64,000 bases of DNA from Methyloversatilis sp. (GCA_017984755.1 JAGNYW010000006.1:1-64000); one strand, 5' to 3'; numbered from the stretch's first letter, positions 34,799-44,120 are shown. The notes: generated by a model not told the origin, from the sequence alone. A program made the numbers and translations.

Positions 34799-35248
34799 TC
34801 AGGTCTGACTCCACGGCAGGCCTGCCTTGCGCCACCCACCCACCGTGTTGCGATGTCCGTTCGCGTCGGCGTCGCCCTCGAATCCTTCGAGGATGTTGTA
34901 GGCATTGCTGTAACCGGCTTCTGCCGCCGCCGCCGCGGCGCCATGCGAGCGACCGCCGCTGCGGCACAGGAACATCACCAGCGCCTCCGGATCGACCTGA
35001 TGTTTCAGTTGCGCCAGGAAGTCCGGGTTACGGTGCCCGTTGGACATGTTCCATTCGATTTCTATCGCATCGGGTACTTCACCCACCCACTGCCACTCGG
35101 CCGCCGTACGCACGTCGACGATGCGGGCGCCCGGGGCGAGCTTCGACAGTTCGTGGGCTTCTGCCGGCGTCACGGCGCCGGCGTAGGGAAGTTGCAGCTG
35201 CTGCGCGCGTTCGCGCGCAAGTCCGAGTATTTGTCCTAATGTAGCCAT
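34799..35248 (-). CDS. Rhodanese-like sulfurtransferase
   Basis: 149-aa single rhodanese domain with the active-site cysteine in MFLCRSGGRS, the segment RIVDVRTAAEWQWVGEVP and an ALVMFLCRSGGRS loop. It may move sulfane sulfur, possibly for the iron-sulfur enzyme NadA encoded directly after it. The frame is open to 35317; the ATG at 35248 gives the normal single-domain length. The catalytic loop length (six residues after Cys) is that of sulfurtransferases rather than phosphatases. Confidence 0.88.
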   Translation of the reverse strand: MATLGQILGLARERAQQLQLPYAGAVTPAEAHELSKLAPGARIVDVRTAAEWQWVGEVPDAIEIEWNMSNGHRNPDFLAQLKHQVDPEALVMFLCRSGGRSHGAAAAAAEAGYSNAYNILEGFEGDADANGHRNTVGGWRKAGLPWSQT

Positions 35249-35309
35249 GGCATCACGCAAGCGTTTCAGATGAACGAAGTATATAACCGGGCACCGGGCT
35301 TCTTGCCGA

Positions 35310-35326
35310 TGCACCAAGTTGATGCA
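35310..35326 (+). promoter_or_regulatory. NtrC binding site match
   Basis: TGCACC-AAGTT-GATGCA: fits the enteric consensus TGCACC-N5-GGTGCA with one mismatch. It lies about 148 bases before the predicted sigma-54 start, a distance typical of NtrC enhancers. Confidence 0.75.
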
Positions 35327-35371
35327 CTAACGCCCCGGGACGCCTCTTTGTGGTGCGTTTGGCGCCGGGTT

Positions 35372-35383
35372 TGCACACGTGCA
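35372..35383. promoter_or_regulatory. Second possible NtrC half-site palindrome
   Basis: TGCACACGTGCA is a perfect palindrome of NtrC-like half sites but with a 2-base rather than 5-base spacer, so it is weaker evidence. It is about 80 bases before the sigma-54 start. Confidence 0.4.
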
Positions 35384-35431
35384 CGGCAGCTGTCCGGGCT
35401 GTGGCACAATCACGGGGCGAGAAGTGGCGCG

Positions 35432-35447
35432 TGGCACGGGTTCTGCT
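35432..35447 (+). promoter_or_regulatory. Sigma-54 promoter of glnA
   Basis: TGGCACG-GGTT-CTGCT: matches TGGCACG-N4-TTGCW with one mismatch. The GG (35433-35434) and GC (35445-35446) are separated by the required 10 bases. Predicted start about 35458, giving a leader of about 143 bases. Confidence 0.85.
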
Positions 35448-35600
35448 TTAGAGCTACGCCGCAGTTTAAGCCGTGATCCGGATGTGGCGCCGTCCCCGGC
35501 GGCGCTTTCCGTGATTGCGCAGGAGCCGCCGGGACCGTAGTCACGGCGACGCCGTTTACACCGATCCAACAGAATCCATACATCCATCGTAGGAGAAATC

Positions 35601-37013
35601 ATGACCACCGCGAAGCAGGTACTCGACATCATCAAGGAGAAGGAGGTCAAGTTCGTTGATTTCCGTTTCACCGACACCCGTGGCAAGGAACAGCACGTCG
35701 GCGTGCCCGTCAGTGCGTTCGACGCAGACAAGTTCTCGGAAGGCCACGCGTTTGATGGTTCGTCGATCGCCGGCTGGAAGGGCATCCAGGCGTCCGACAT
35801 GCTGCTGATGCCGGACCCGGAAACCGCTTTCATCGATCCGTTCTTCGACGAGACCACGATGGTCATCACCTGCGACGTGGTCGAACCGTCGGACGGCAAG
35901 GGTTATGACCGCGATCCGCGTTCGATCGCCAAGCGCGCAGAGGCCTACCTGAAGTCGTCCGGCCTGGGCGACATCGCCTACTTCGGTCCGGAACCCGAGT
36001 TCTTCATTTTCGACAGCGTCGAGTGGAACATCGACATGTCGGGCTGCCGCGTGCAGATCTTCTCGGAAGAAGCCGCATGGGCATCCGGCGAGAAGTTCGA
36101 AAGCGGCAACACCGGCCACCGTCCGCTGGTCAAGGGCGGCTACTTCCCGGTTCCGCCGGTCGACTCGCACAATGACATCCGTGCCGCCATGGTGCTGGCA
36201 CTGGAAGCCGTCGGCATTCCGGTCGAAGTGCATCACCACGAAGTCGCGACTGCCGGCCAGAACGAGATCGGCACCCGCTTCAACACCCTGGTGCGCCGCG
36301 CCGACTGGACGCAGACGCTGAAGTACATCGTGCACAACGTTGCCCACAGCTACGGCAAGACCGCGACCTTCATGCCCAAGCCCATCGTCGGCGACAACGG
36401 CTCGGGCATGCATGTGCACCAGTCGATCTGGAAGGACGGCAAGAACCTGTTCGCGGGCAATGGCTACGCCGGCCTGTCCGAGTTCGCGCTGTACTACATC
36501 GGCGGCATCATCAAGCACGCCAAGGCGCTGAACGCGATCACCAATCCGGGCACCAACTCATACAAGCGCCTGGTTCCGCACTACGAAGCACCGGTCAAGC
36601 TGGCCTACTCGGCACGCAACCGTTCCGCCTCGATCCGCATCCCGCACGTGGCGTCGGACAAGGCACGCCGCATCGAGACGCGCTTCCCGGATCCGCTGGC
36701 CAACCCGTATCTGTGCTTCGCGGCACTGATGATGGCCGGTCTCGATGGCGTGCAGAACAAGATCCATCCCGGCGATCCGGCCGACAAGAACCTGTACGAC
36801 CTGCCGCCGGAAGAGGACAAGCTGATTCCGACCGTGTGCGCCAGCCTCGACGAAGCCCTGGATGCGCTGCAGGCTGATCACGCCTTCCTGACCAAGGGCG
36901 GTGTGTTCTCGGAGGACTTCATCTCGGCCTACATCGACCTGAAGATGCAGGAAGTCGATCGCATCCGCATGACGACCCACCCGGTCGAATTCGAGATGTA
37001 TTACAGCCTCTGA
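35601..37013 (+). CDS. glnA: Glutamine synthetase type I
   Basis: 470-aa dodecameric enzyme making glutamine from glutamate and ammonia. Residue signatures: [12 protein letters not shown], metal-site [21 protein letters not shown] and the adenylylation loop [10 protein letters not shown], whose Tyr is modified by GlnE. A strong TAGGAG precedes the ATG. It is governed by the sigma-54/NtrC region upstream. The gene ends at a terminator 50 bases away; ntrB and ntrC follow beyond a small DUF4124 gene. Confidence 0.98.
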   Translation: MTTAKQVLDIIKEKEVKFVDFRFTDTRGKEQHVGVPVSAFDADKFSEGHAFDGSSIAGWKGIQASDMLLMPDPETAFIDPFFDETTMVITCDVVEPSDGKGYDRDPRSIAKRAEAYLKSSGLGDIAYFGPEPEFFIFDSVEWNIDMSGCRVQIFSEEAAWASGEKFESGNTGHRPLVKGGYFPVPPVDSHNDIRAAMVLALEAVGIPVEVHHHEVATAGQNEIGTRFNTLVRRADWTQTLKYIVHNVAHSYGKTATFMPKPIVGDNGSGMHVHQSIWKDGKNLFAGNGYAGLSEFALYYIGGIIKHAKALNAITNPGTNSYKRLVPHYEAPVKLAYSARNRSASIRIPHVASDKARRIETRFPDPLANPYLCFAALMMAGLDGVQNKIHPGDPADKNLYDLPPEEDKLIPTVCASLDEALDALQADHAFLTKGGVFSEDFISAYIDLKMQEVDRIRMTTHPVEFEMYYSL

Positions 37014-37062
37014 TCATCGAGTCTGAACGCGTGTCGGCGAATGCCGCACGCGTGGCGTTATG

Positions 37063-37090
37063 AAAAGGACGGCAATTTGCCGTCCTTTTT
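37063..37090 (+). terminator. Rho-independent terminator of glnA
   Basis: AAAAGGACGGC and GCCGTCCTTTT pair around AATTT, followed by a T-run. It ends the glnA transcript 50 bases after the stop. Confidence 0.93.
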
Positions 37091-37157
37091 CGTTGTCACT
37101 TCGCGAGTGCGCGTCCTACACTCGTGTCGCCCAGACATGAATCGCCAGGTGAACCAC

Positions 37158-37637
37158 ATGCTACAAGGCCTTACCCGTGCCCTGATCGCCACCGTCGCGC
37201 TGGTGGCGTTGCCGGTCAGTGCGGACGTTTACAAGTGCGTTGATGCCGATGGTCACGTCACCTACACCAACGACAAGTCGCGTGCGACCGGCTGCAAGCT
37301 GCTGGCGAGCGACATGCCGGTCAGTTCGGTACCGGGGCCTGCATCCTCCAGGGCCAAACCTGCGACACCCGCTGCAGCCGGCTTTCCCAGCGTGAGCGGC
37401 GATCAGCAGAAGGCGCGCGATGGCGAGCGGCGTCGCATCCTTCAGTCGGAACTGGATGCCGAAGAGAAAAGTCTCGAGCAGGCGAAGAAAGCGCTGGGCG
37501 AGGGCGAAGCCGTGCGTCTCGGTGATGAGCGCAACTACCAGAAGTATCTCGACCGCATACAGGGGCTCAAGGACAATGTCGCGTTGCATGAGCGCAATGT
37601 CGATGCACTGCGCAAGGAGCTTTCAAAGCTGCCCTGA
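37158..37637 (+). CDS. DUF4124-domain secreted protein
   Basis: 159-aa exported protein. Signal peptide MLQGLTRALIATVALVALPVSA, then a DUF4124 domain (ADVYKCVDADGHVTYTNDKS), then a long coiled coil (about 85-155). I start at ATG 37158 with AGGTGA upstream; another ATG at 37137 lacks a site. Function unknown; proteins of this kind often sit between glnA and ntrB in betaproteobacteria. Two conserved cysteines (YKC, TGC) may pair. Confidence 0.85.
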   Translation: MLQGLTRALIATVALVALPVSADVYKCVDADGHVTYTNDKSRATGCKLLASDMPVSSVPGPASSRAKPATPAAAGFPSVSGDQQKARDGERRRILQSELDAEEKSLEQAKKALGEGEAVRLGDERNYQKYLDRIQGLKDNVALHERNVDALRKELSKLP

Positions 37638-37672
37638 AGTCGTCGACACGGGGATCAATGAACCTTCATCCC

Positions 37673-37688
37673 TGGCGCGCTTCTTGCA
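37673..37688 (+). promoter_or_regulatory. Sigma-54-like promoter directly before ntrB
   Basis: TGGCGCG-CTTC-TTGCA: GG and GC are 10 bases apart and the match to the consensus has one mismatch in the -24 box. The predicted start, about 37699, would lie only two bases before the annotated ntrB ATG. Confidence 0.6.
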
Positions 37689-37700
37689 TGTAAAAGGGCC

Positions 37701-38792
37701 ATGAATGCATCCGCACCGCGTGTGAAATCCAGCAATCAGCCCGAAGGTCTCGTCGGGCTCGAACTGCTCGCCAGTGCAGTCGCGCTGCTCGGCGCCGATC
37801 GCCACATCCTGTACCTCAATCCCGCTGCTGAAAACCTGTTTGCCGTCAGCGCGGCAAAACTCCTGAACCAGCACTTCGACCGGCTGATCGGCCCCGATCA
37901 CGGGCTGGATGGCGCGCTCGACAACGCTCTGCTGAACAGTTGGAGCTACACCGGGCACAACCTTTCCGTAGAACGCGCCATGGGCGGTCCGCTGCAGCTT
38001 GACTGCACGGTGTCGCCGGTACATGCCGACGACGCGCGCGTGCTGCTTGAATTCAGGCCGATCGACCAGCAGTTGCGCATCGCGCGCGAGGAGCAGGTGC
38101 TCCAGCAGCAGCAGGCGAACCGCGAACTGATCCGCAACCTTGCACACGAAATCAAGAATCCGCTCGGTGGCATCCGCGGTGCGGCGCAATTGCTGGAGCG
38201 CGAACTCGACCGGCCCGAACTGCGCGAGTACACGCAGGTCATCATCAACGAATCTGACCGTTTGCAGGACCTGATGAATCGCCTGCTGCATTCCCATCGC
38301 GCGATGCAGGTGACCACGGTCAGCATTCACGAAGTGCTCGAGCGCGTGCGTCTGCTCATCGCGTCGGAGTTTCCCCGGGTGAAGGTGGAACGCGATTACG
38401 ACACCAGCCTGCCGGACCTGACCGCTGATCGCGAACAGCTCATTCAGGTCGTGCTCAACGTGGCGCGCAATGCGGCACAGGCGATGCATGGCGAAGGGCG
38501 CATCAAGCTGCGTACCCGCGCGCACCGGCAGGCGACGCTGGTGAAGCGTCGCTACAAGCTGGCACTGGAATTGCAAGTAATCGATAACGGCCCGGGCATT
38601 CCGGACGACCTGAAGGACCGCATCTTCTATCCGCTTGTTTCGGGCCGCGACGAAGGCACCGGTCTCGGGCTCACACTGGCGCAGAGCTTCGTGCATCAGC
38701 ACCATGGCACCATCGAGGTGCATAGCCGGCCGGGCCACACCGTTTTCACAATATTGCTGCCCTTCAAACAGGGCGCTACGGAGAAACCATGA
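37701..38792 (+). CDS. glnL: Nitrogen regulatory histidine kinase NtrB
   Basis: 363-aa soluble kinase that phosphorylates NtrC when nitrogen is short and is turned to phosphatase by PII. PAS domain about 15-120 (AAENLFAVSAAKLL), phosphoacceptor His in NLAHEIKNPLGGIRGAAQLL, then the ATPase with NVARNAAQAM (N-box), DNGPGIP (G1) and GTGLGLTLAQSF (G2). Its stop overlaps the ntrC start (ATGA). If the sigma-54 site above is real, the message would be leaderless or the true start may lie downstream (GTG at 37722). Confidence 0.95.
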   Translation: MNASAPRVKSSNQPEGLVGLELLASAVALLGADRHILYLNPAAENLFAVSAAKLLNQHFDRLIGPDHGLDGALDNALLNSWSYTGHNLSVERAMGGPLQLDCTVSPVHADDARVLLEFRPIDQQLRIAREEQVLQQQQANRELIRNLAHEIKNPLGGIRGAAQLLERELDRPELREYTQVIINESDRLQDLMNRLLHSHRAMQVTTVSIHEVLERVRLLIASEFPRVKVERDYDTSLPDLTADREQLIQVVLNVARNAAQAMHGEGRIKLRTRAHRQATLVKRRYKLALELQVIDNGPGIPDDLKDRIFYPLVSGRDEGTGLGLTLAQSFVHQHHGTIEVHSRPGHTVFTILLPFKQGATEKP

Positions 38793-40204
38793 ATCCGGTC
38801 TGGATTGTCGACGACGATCGTTCCATCCGATGGGTGCTGGAAAAGGCCCTTGCCCGCGAGTCCATCCCTTATTCGGCCTTTTCCACGGCTCAGGAGGCGA
38901 TCGATGCACTCGACGGCGGAAGCCTGCCGCAGGTACTGGTTTCCGACATCCGCATGCCCGGTGAGTCGGGCCTCTCCCTGCTGGAAAAGGTGAAAACACG
39001 TCATCCGAACCTGCCGGTCATCATCATGACCGCCTATTCGGACCTCGACAGCGCGGTGGCCGCCTTTCAGGGCGGGGCGTTCGAGTACCTGCCCAAGCCG
39101 TTCGACGTCGATCATGCGATCGAACTGGTGCGGCGTGCCATCGAAGAGAGCATGCACCAGGCCAGTGCGCCGGCGGAAGCCGACATGGCACCGGAAATCC
39201 TCGGCAAGGCCGCATCGATGCAGGACGTGTTCCGTGCCATCGGCCGTCTGGCGCAGAGCCATGCAACCGTGCTCATCAACGGCGAGTCGGGCACCGGCAA
39301 GGAACTGGTGGCGCGCGCACTGCACCGTCACAGTCCGCGTCGCGATGCGCCCTTCATCGCGATCAATACGGCAGCCATCCCGCGCGACCTGCTTGAATCC
39401 GAACTGTTCGGCCACGAGAGAGGCGCATTCACCGGTGCCACCGCGATGCGTCGCGGCCGCTTCGAACAGGCTGATGGCGGCACGCTGTTCCTCGACGAAA
39501 TCGGCGACATGCCGCCGGAACTGCAGACGCGTCTGCTGCGCGTGCTGTCAGATGGACACTTCTACCGGGTGGGCGGACATTCGCCGATCAAGTCGAATGT
39601 GCGGGTCATCGCGGCAACGCACCAGCATCTCGAGGACCGGGTCAAGCAGGGCCTGTTCCGGGAAGACCTCTTTCACCGGCTCAACGTGATCCGGCTGCGC
39701 ATTCCGCCGCTGCGCGAGCGGCGCGAGGACATCGTGCTGCTCGCGCAGCACTTCATGACGAAAAGTGCCCAGGAACTGGGCGTCGATGCCAAGCGCCTGT
39801 CCGAGCCGGCGACGCGCTACCTGCAGGGGCTTGAGTTTCCCGGCAATGTGCGTCAGCTGGAAAACCTCTGTCACTGGCTGACCGTCATGGCACCCGGCCA
39901 GGTAGTGGACGTGAAGGATCTGCCGGCCGAGTTGCGCAGCCAGCCGGTACGCGAAGCCGACGGAGACTGGGGTTCCGCGCTGGCATCCGAAGTCGATCGG
40001 CTCATTGCGCTCAAGCAGCCTGCGCTGTTCGACCACCTCGTGCAGGAATTCGAGCGCACGCTGATCCGCCGGGCGCTCGCCAGCACCGGCGGTCGCCGCA
40101 TCGAATCGGCTCATCTGCTCGGCATCGGCCGCAATACCATCACGCGCAAGATCCAGGAACTGAACATCGAAGGCGGTCGCGAGGCGGAGCACGAAGCCGA
40201 CTGA
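38789..40204 (+). CDS. glnG: Nitrogen regulation response regulator NtrC
   Basis: 471-aa sigma-54 activator. Receiver with phosphoacceptor Asp53 ([12 protein letters not shown]); AAA+ domain with Walker A GESGTGKE, the GAFTGA loop that contacts sigma-54 and Walker [15 protein letters not shown]-terminal Fis-type helix-turn-helix ([22 protein letters not shown]). It activates glnA and, probably, its own operon under nitrogen limitation. Coupled to ntrB by a 4-nt overlap. Confidence 0.96.
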   Translation: MNPVWIVDDDRSIRWVLEKALARESIPYSAFSTAQEAIDALDGGSLPQVLVSDIRMPGESGLSLLEKVKTRHPNLPVIIMTAYSDLDSAVAAFQGGAFEYLPKPFDVDHAIELVRRAIEESMHQASAPAEADMAPEILGKAASMQDVFRAIGRLAQSHATVLINGESGTGKELVARALHRHSPRRDAPFIAINTAAIPRDLLESELFGHERGAFTGATAMRRGRFEQADGGTLFLDEIGDMPPELQTRLLRVLSDGHFYRVGGHSPIKSNVRVIAATHQHLEDRVKQGLFREDLFHRLNVIRLRIPPLRERREDIVLLAQHFMTKSAQELGVDAKRLSEPATRYLQGLEFPGNVRQLENLCHWLTVMAPGQVVDVKDLPAELRSQPVREADGDWGSALASEVDRLIALKQPALFDHLVQEFERTLIRRALASTGGRRIESAHLLGIGRNTITRKIQELNIEGGREAEHEAD

Positions 40205-40254
40205 CATCCGGGATGCCTGCATCGGAAGGCCGCGTCGCGGCTACAATCGGCGGC

Positions 40255-41040
40255 ATGAATGCAGATGACGACATACGCATTGCCGGGCTGCTCGGCAGCA
40301 GGGCCCACCTGCCCGAAAGCTGGTCGATCGATGTACGTGCGTCGTGCACCAGTAGCAACTCCCTCCTGCTGGAAGACGCATGCAGTACGCCCCGCGTGCT
40401 AGTCGCGCTTGAACAGACGGCCGGCCGGGGTCGGCGCGGTCGTTCGTGGACGGCCCGTGCCGGGGACAGCCTGACCTTCTCGCTGAGCTACCGCTTCGCC
40501 GTCCGGGCCGATGCGCTGGCCGGGCTCAGCCTGGCAGTGGGTGTGGCGCTGGCCGACGCGCTCGCCGCGAGCGGTTTTGCCGGTATCGCGCTGAAGTGGC
40601 CGAACGATCTGATGCGTGCGGGCGGCAAGCTGGGTGGCGTGCTGATCGAACTGTCGTCGGCACAGGCCGGCTCGACCACGGCAGTGATCGGCGTCGGCAT
40701 CAATCTGGCGCTGCCGCCATCCGACCACTATGCCTGCCCGCCGGCCGCACTGTTCGACATCACCCCCGATCGCGAGCACTGGCTTGTCACGGCCGCCTTC
40801 CTGATCGATGCGCTGGCCGCCGCACTGCCGCTGTTCGCCGAGGGCGGCTTCGCCGCCTTCGCCGACCGCTGGAATCACTACAACCTGCATGCCGGTCAGC
40901 CGGTTACCGTATCCGGCGAGCGGCTGACCCTGCACGGCACCTGCATCGGCGCCGACCGCGACGGCGCCCTGCTGCTCGATACCGGTCACGGCATCGAGCG
41001 GGTGCTCGCAGGTGACGTGTCGCTGCGTGCAGGCGGCTGA
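40255..41040 (+). CDS. birA: Biotin-[acetyl-CoA carboxylase] ligase BirA (group I)
   Basis: 261-aa biotin ligase that charges BCCP of acetyl-CoA carboxylase. It has the biotin-binding GRGRRGRSWTA, KWPNDLM and GVGINL motifs. There is no N-terminal winged helix, so unlike E. coli BirA it cannot act as a repressor. The frame is open to 40213; the ATG at 40255 begins after a natural break. It is followed 5 bases later by coaX, forming a cofactor operon. Confidence 0.93.
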   Translation: MNADDDIRIAGLLGSRAHLPESWSIDVRASCTSSNSLLLEDACSTPRVLVALEQTAGRGRRGRSWTARAGDSLTFSLSYRFAVRADALAGLSLAVGVALADALAASGFAGIALKWPNDLMRAGGKLGGVLIELSSAQAGSTTAVIGVGINLALPPSDHYACPPAALFDITPDREHWLVTAAFLIDALAAALPLFAEGGFAAFADRWNHYNLHAGQPVTVSGERLTLHGTCIGADRDGALLLDTGHGIERVLAGDVSLRAGG

Positions 41041-41045
41041 CTGAC

Positions 41046-41774
41046 ATGCATCTGCTGATCGACGCAGGCAACAGTCGCATCAAGTGGGCCTGGTCCGACG
41101 GGCACACGCTGAGCGGCGCTGTTGCTGTCGATCTTGATGGGCTGGATGCCGCAGTCCTTGCGCTCGCATGGCGGCCGGCGACGCGGGCGCACTACGCCTG
41201 TGTGGCGGGGGAGGCTGCCGTGGCGCTCATCCGCAGCGCGTTGCCCTCCGCATGCGACGCTCACCGGGTCCTGTCCGCCGCGACGGCCTGCGGCATCACC
41301 AATCTCTACGAGCAGCCGGCGCAACTCGGCGCCGACCGCTGGCTGGCCCTGATCGGCGCGCGCTCGCTTTGCGCCGGCCCGTTGGTGGTGGCCACTGCAG
41401 GCACTGCGACCACGGTTGATGCGCTCGACGGTCTGGATCGTTTTCTGGGCGGCTACATCCTGCCCGGCCTGCGTCTGATGCTCGAGGCGCTGGCGCGCAA
41501 CACGGCCGGCCTGCCGCACGCGCGTGGGCAGGTAGCGGACTGGCCGCGCAACACCGACGACGCCATCCACAACGCCTGCACCGACGCGCAGGCGGCACTG
41601 ATGGAACGCGTGCGCGGCCAACTCGGCGATGGCGCCACCCTGCTGCTGTCCGGCGGCGCGGCAGCGGCGATTTCGCCTCGCCTGCGCTGTGTCCACCGTG
41701 TGGTCGACAATCTGGTGCTGCACGGACTGCAGCGTGTGGCGCTGTCGGAGGACGCGGTCGCCGTGGTGAAATGA
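41046..41774 (+). CDS. coaX: Type III pantothenate kinase CoaX
   Basis: 242-aa enzyme phosphorylating pantothenate, the first step of CoA synthesis; CoaX is insensitive to CoA feedback. Motifs: LLIDAGNSRIKWAW (phosphate 1), GADRWLALIGA and GTATTVDALDG with GGYILPGLRLM. It starts 5 bases after birA. coaE, the last step of the same pathway, lies one gene further on. Confidence 0.95.
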   Translation: MHLLIDAGNSRIKWAWSDGHTLSGAVAVDLDGLDAAVLALAWRPATRAHYACVAGEAAVALIRSALPSACDAHRVLSAATACGITNLYEQPAQLGADRWLALIGARSLCAGPLVVATAGTATTVDALDGLDRFLGGYILPGLRLMLEALARNTAGLPHARGQVADWPRNTDDAIHNACTDAQAALMERVRGQLGDGATLLLSGGAAAAISPRLRCVHRVVDNLVLHGLQRVALSEDAVAVVK

Positions 41775-41817
41775 CGACTTGCCGCTGCGGCCTCAGGCCG
41801 CTCATTGGACCCCGACC

Positions 41818-42489
41818 ATGCGCCTGACTTTCCTCATCCTGATGCTGATCAATGTCGCGCTGTTTCCCTTCGTCTGGGGATTCGTCTCCGTCGGCAGCGA
41901 TGGCAGCGAGCCGCTGCGCCTCTCCAGCCAGCTGAATCCCGAACGCATACGCATCCTGCCGTCCGGTGCGGCTGCGCCGAAACCCGCCAGCATCGTTCAG
42001 GCGCAGCGGGCTGACGTCGAGGCAGAGCCGGAAGTCTGCGAGGCGCTGAGCGGACTGGCGCGCGAACAGGTCGATGCCATCGGTGCCCGCATCCTCGAAC
42101 GACAGCTCGCGGTGCAGCTGTCGGAATCCGAGCAGACGGCGACCACCTCCTGGTGGGTGCACATGCCGGGGCTGCAGACACGTCAGCTGGCCGAGCGCAA
42201 GCAGGCCGAACTGCGCGCACTGGGCGTGCGCGAAATGAGTCTGATGCCCGAACCCGGCGACCCCGAAAAACTCGCCATCTCGCTCGGGCTGTTCAAGACG
42301 GAGGCGGCAGCGAAGGATCTGCTGGCCTCGCTGGTGACCAAGGGCGTGCGCAACGCGCGCATCGTTCCCCGCGAAGGGCCGGCCGGGCGCTTCCGCGTCG
42401 AGTTGCGCGGCGGTGCATCGTCGCTGGCGGCGCTGCTGGATGAGGCGCCGGAGGACATTGCCGGCGTCGAACGTACGGCCTGCCCATGA
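41818..42489 (+). CDS. SPOR-domain membrane protein
   Basis: 223-aa protein: one N-terminal membrane helix (MRLTFLILMLINVALFPFVW), a variable periplasmic linker, and a C-terminal SPOR domain (about 125-205: SWWVHMPGLQTRQLAERKQ, then ISLGLFKTEAAAKDLLASLV). SPOR domains bind denuded septal peptidoglycan, so it likely works at the division site; its neighbours include zapD. ATG at 41818; its stop overlaps coaE in ATGA. Confidence 0.85.
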   Translation: MRLTFLILMLINVALFPFVWGFVSVGSDGSEPLRLSSQLNPERIRILPSGAAAPKPASIVQAQRADVEAEPEVCEALSGLAREQVDAIGARILERQLAVQLSESEQTATTSWWVHMPGLQTRQLAERKQAELRALGVREMSLMPEPGDPEKLAISLGLFKTEAAAKDLLASLVTKGVRNARIVPREGPAGRFRVELRGGASSLAALLDEAPEDIAGVERTACP

Positions 42490-43109
42490 CCTTCGTGGTC
42501 GGACTGACCGGTGGCATCGGCAGCGGCAAGTCTTCGGTCGCCGACCTGCTGGTGCAGCGCGGTGCCGGTCTGGTGGACACCGACCGGCTGGCGCATGCGC
42601 TCACCGCGCCGCACGGGGCCGCAATCGAGCCGCTGCGCGACGCATTCGGTCAGGATTTCATCACGCCTCAGGGGGCACTCGACCGGGCGCGCATGCGTGC
42701 CCTGGTCTTCACGGATCCGACCGCGCGTGCGCGGCTCGAGGCGGTGCTGCACCCGCTGATCCGCGCGCAGGCACGGTGCGACGTCAGCGCCTGCCGCGCA
42801 CCCTATGTCGTGCTGGCGGTTCCGCTGCTGATTGAATCCGGAAACTGGCATCAGCGCTGCCAGCGCGTGCTGGTGGTCGATTGCCCGGCTGCGCTGCAGC
42901 GCGCACGCGTGATGGCACGCAGCGGACTGCCGGCGGAAGAGGTGGACCGCATTATCGCCGCCCAGGCCTCCCGGGATATGCGGCTTGCTGTGGCCGATGA
43001 TGTCATCGACAACAGCGGCGATGCAGCCGCCCTGGTGCCGCAGGTGGACCGTCTGCATGCACTTTATTTGGCACTCGCGCAGGCGGAAAAGCCCGATCCG
43101 GCGTTGTGA
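42486..43109 (+). CDS. coaE: Dephospho-CoA kinase
   Basis: 207-aa enzyme of the last CoA step. P-loop GGIGSGKSS at about 10-18, DTDRLAHAL, and the substrate segment VLHPLIRAQ. The 4-nt overlap with the SPOR gene implies coupling. In many betaproteobacteria coaE follows the prepilin peptidase pilD; here pilD is absent from this place. Confidence 0.95.
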   Translation: MTFVVGLTGGIGSGKSSVADLLVQRGAGLVDTDRLAHALTAPHGAAIEPLRDAFGQDFITPQGALDRARMRALVFTDPTARARLEAVLHPLIRAQARCDVSACRAPYVVLAVPLLIESGNWHQRCQRVLVVDCPAALQRARVMARSGLPAEEVDRIIAAQASRDMRLAVADDVIDNSGDAAALVPQVDRLHALYLALAQAEKPDPAL

Positions 43110-43170
43110 GCCCCCGGTTTTTCCGTCAGAATCATGAGAATTTGCTTGAACTTGTGTCGGACAAGCCCCT

Positions 43171-43926
43171 GTGATCACATACGAATATCCTCTGAACGAG
43201 CGCATACGCACGCTGCTGCGCCTTGAGGACCTGTTCGAACGCACGCAGCATTTCATGCGGGCGGAGGGCGCGCACGAACACCATGTTGCACTGGTAGGCC
43301 TGTTCGAGATTCTGGAAGTTGCTTCGCGCGCCGATCTGAAGGTCGATCTGGTGCAGGAGCTGGAACGCCAGCGGCAGACGCTGATGTCCTTCCGCAATAA
43401 CCCGGACATCTCGGAAGAGGCGCTTTCCGGAGCGTTGTACGAAATCGAGCAGGCGAGTACTGCGCTGCTTTCCATGGCCGGCAAGATCGGGCAGTACCTT
43501 CGCGAAAACGACTGGCTCATGAGCATCAAGAGCCGGGCCGCCATTCCGGGCGGCCTGTGCGAATTCGATCTGCCGTCCTATCACTACTGGCGTCATCGTG
43601 ATGCCGGTCTGCGTCAGGCGGATCTGGCTGGCTGGCTGACGCCGATGCTGCCGATCCGTGACGGCCTCACCATCGTGCTGCGCCTGCTGCGTGCCAGCGG
43701 CCGGCCGGAACGCCAGATTGCGGGCAGCGGTGCATTCCAGTTCATGATGGGCGGCAAGTCGGCGCAGATGCTGCGTCTTCGCATGGCGCAGGACGAGGCG
43801 GTCACGCCGGAAATCAGCGCCAACAAGTACGCCCTCAATATTCGTTTCGTCGCCCCCGGCGGTCACTCCCGCCCGCGTCTGACCGAAATGGATGTCGGCT
43901 TCGAACTGACCTTCTGCAATCTGTGA
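43171..43926 (+). CDS. zapD: Cell division protein ZapD
   Basis: 251-aa FtsZ-binding protein that bundles Z-ring filaments. It shows the family's YEYPLNERIRTLLRLEDLF opening, then LPSYHYW and PIRDGLTIVLRLLR, and ends in FELTFCNL. Start GTG at 43171. It lies 61 bases after coaE and overlaps yacG, the conserved coaE-zapD-yacG order. Confidence 0.95.
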   Translation: MITYEYPLNERIRTLLRLEDLFERTQHFMRAEGAHEHHVALVGLFEILEVASRADLKVDLVQELERQRQTLMSFRNNPDISEEALSGALYEIEQASTALLSMAGKIGQYLRENDWLMSIKSRAAIPGGLCEFDLPSYHYWRHRDAGLRQADLAGWLTPMLPIRDGLTIVLRLLRASGRPERQIAGSGAFQFMMGGKSAQMLRLRMAQDEAVTPEISANKYALNIRFVAPGGHSRPRLTEMDVGFELTFCNL

Positions 43927-44120
43927 GCACGACCAGGACGGAAGGCCGCATGGTCACGTGTCCGCGTTGCGGACATCCGGCCGTCTATGGGCCCGGCAAT
44001 CCTGCTCGACCGTTCTGCAGCATGCGCTGCAAGAATGCCGATTTCGGTGCGTGGGCCAACGAAGAGTACCGGGTGCCCGATACGTCACCCGAACGGCCGC
44101 CGACGGACGATCAGGGCTGA
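43923..44120 (+). CDS. yacG: DNA gyrase inhibitor YacG
   Basis: 65-aa zinc protein that inhibits GyrB. It has CPRCG and FCSMRCKNADFGAWANEEYR, the four zinc cysteines and the FG/W signature of the family. I start at GTG 43923, which overlaps zapD by 4 nt and gives the E. coli length; ATG 43950 with GGAAGG upstream is an alternative (56 aa). Confidence 0.93.
   Translation: MSTTRTEGRMVTCPRCGHPAVYGPGNPARPFCSMRCKNADFGAWANEEYRVPDTSPERPPTDDQG

Larger units (their letters stand above)
35249..35600. other. glnA control region
   Basis: 352 bases without a gene between the rhodanese and glnA. It holds an NtrC-site match, a second TGCA palindrome and a sigma-54 promoter, each listed separately, plus about 150 bases of leader before glnA with no further clear signal. 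Confidence 0.7.
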
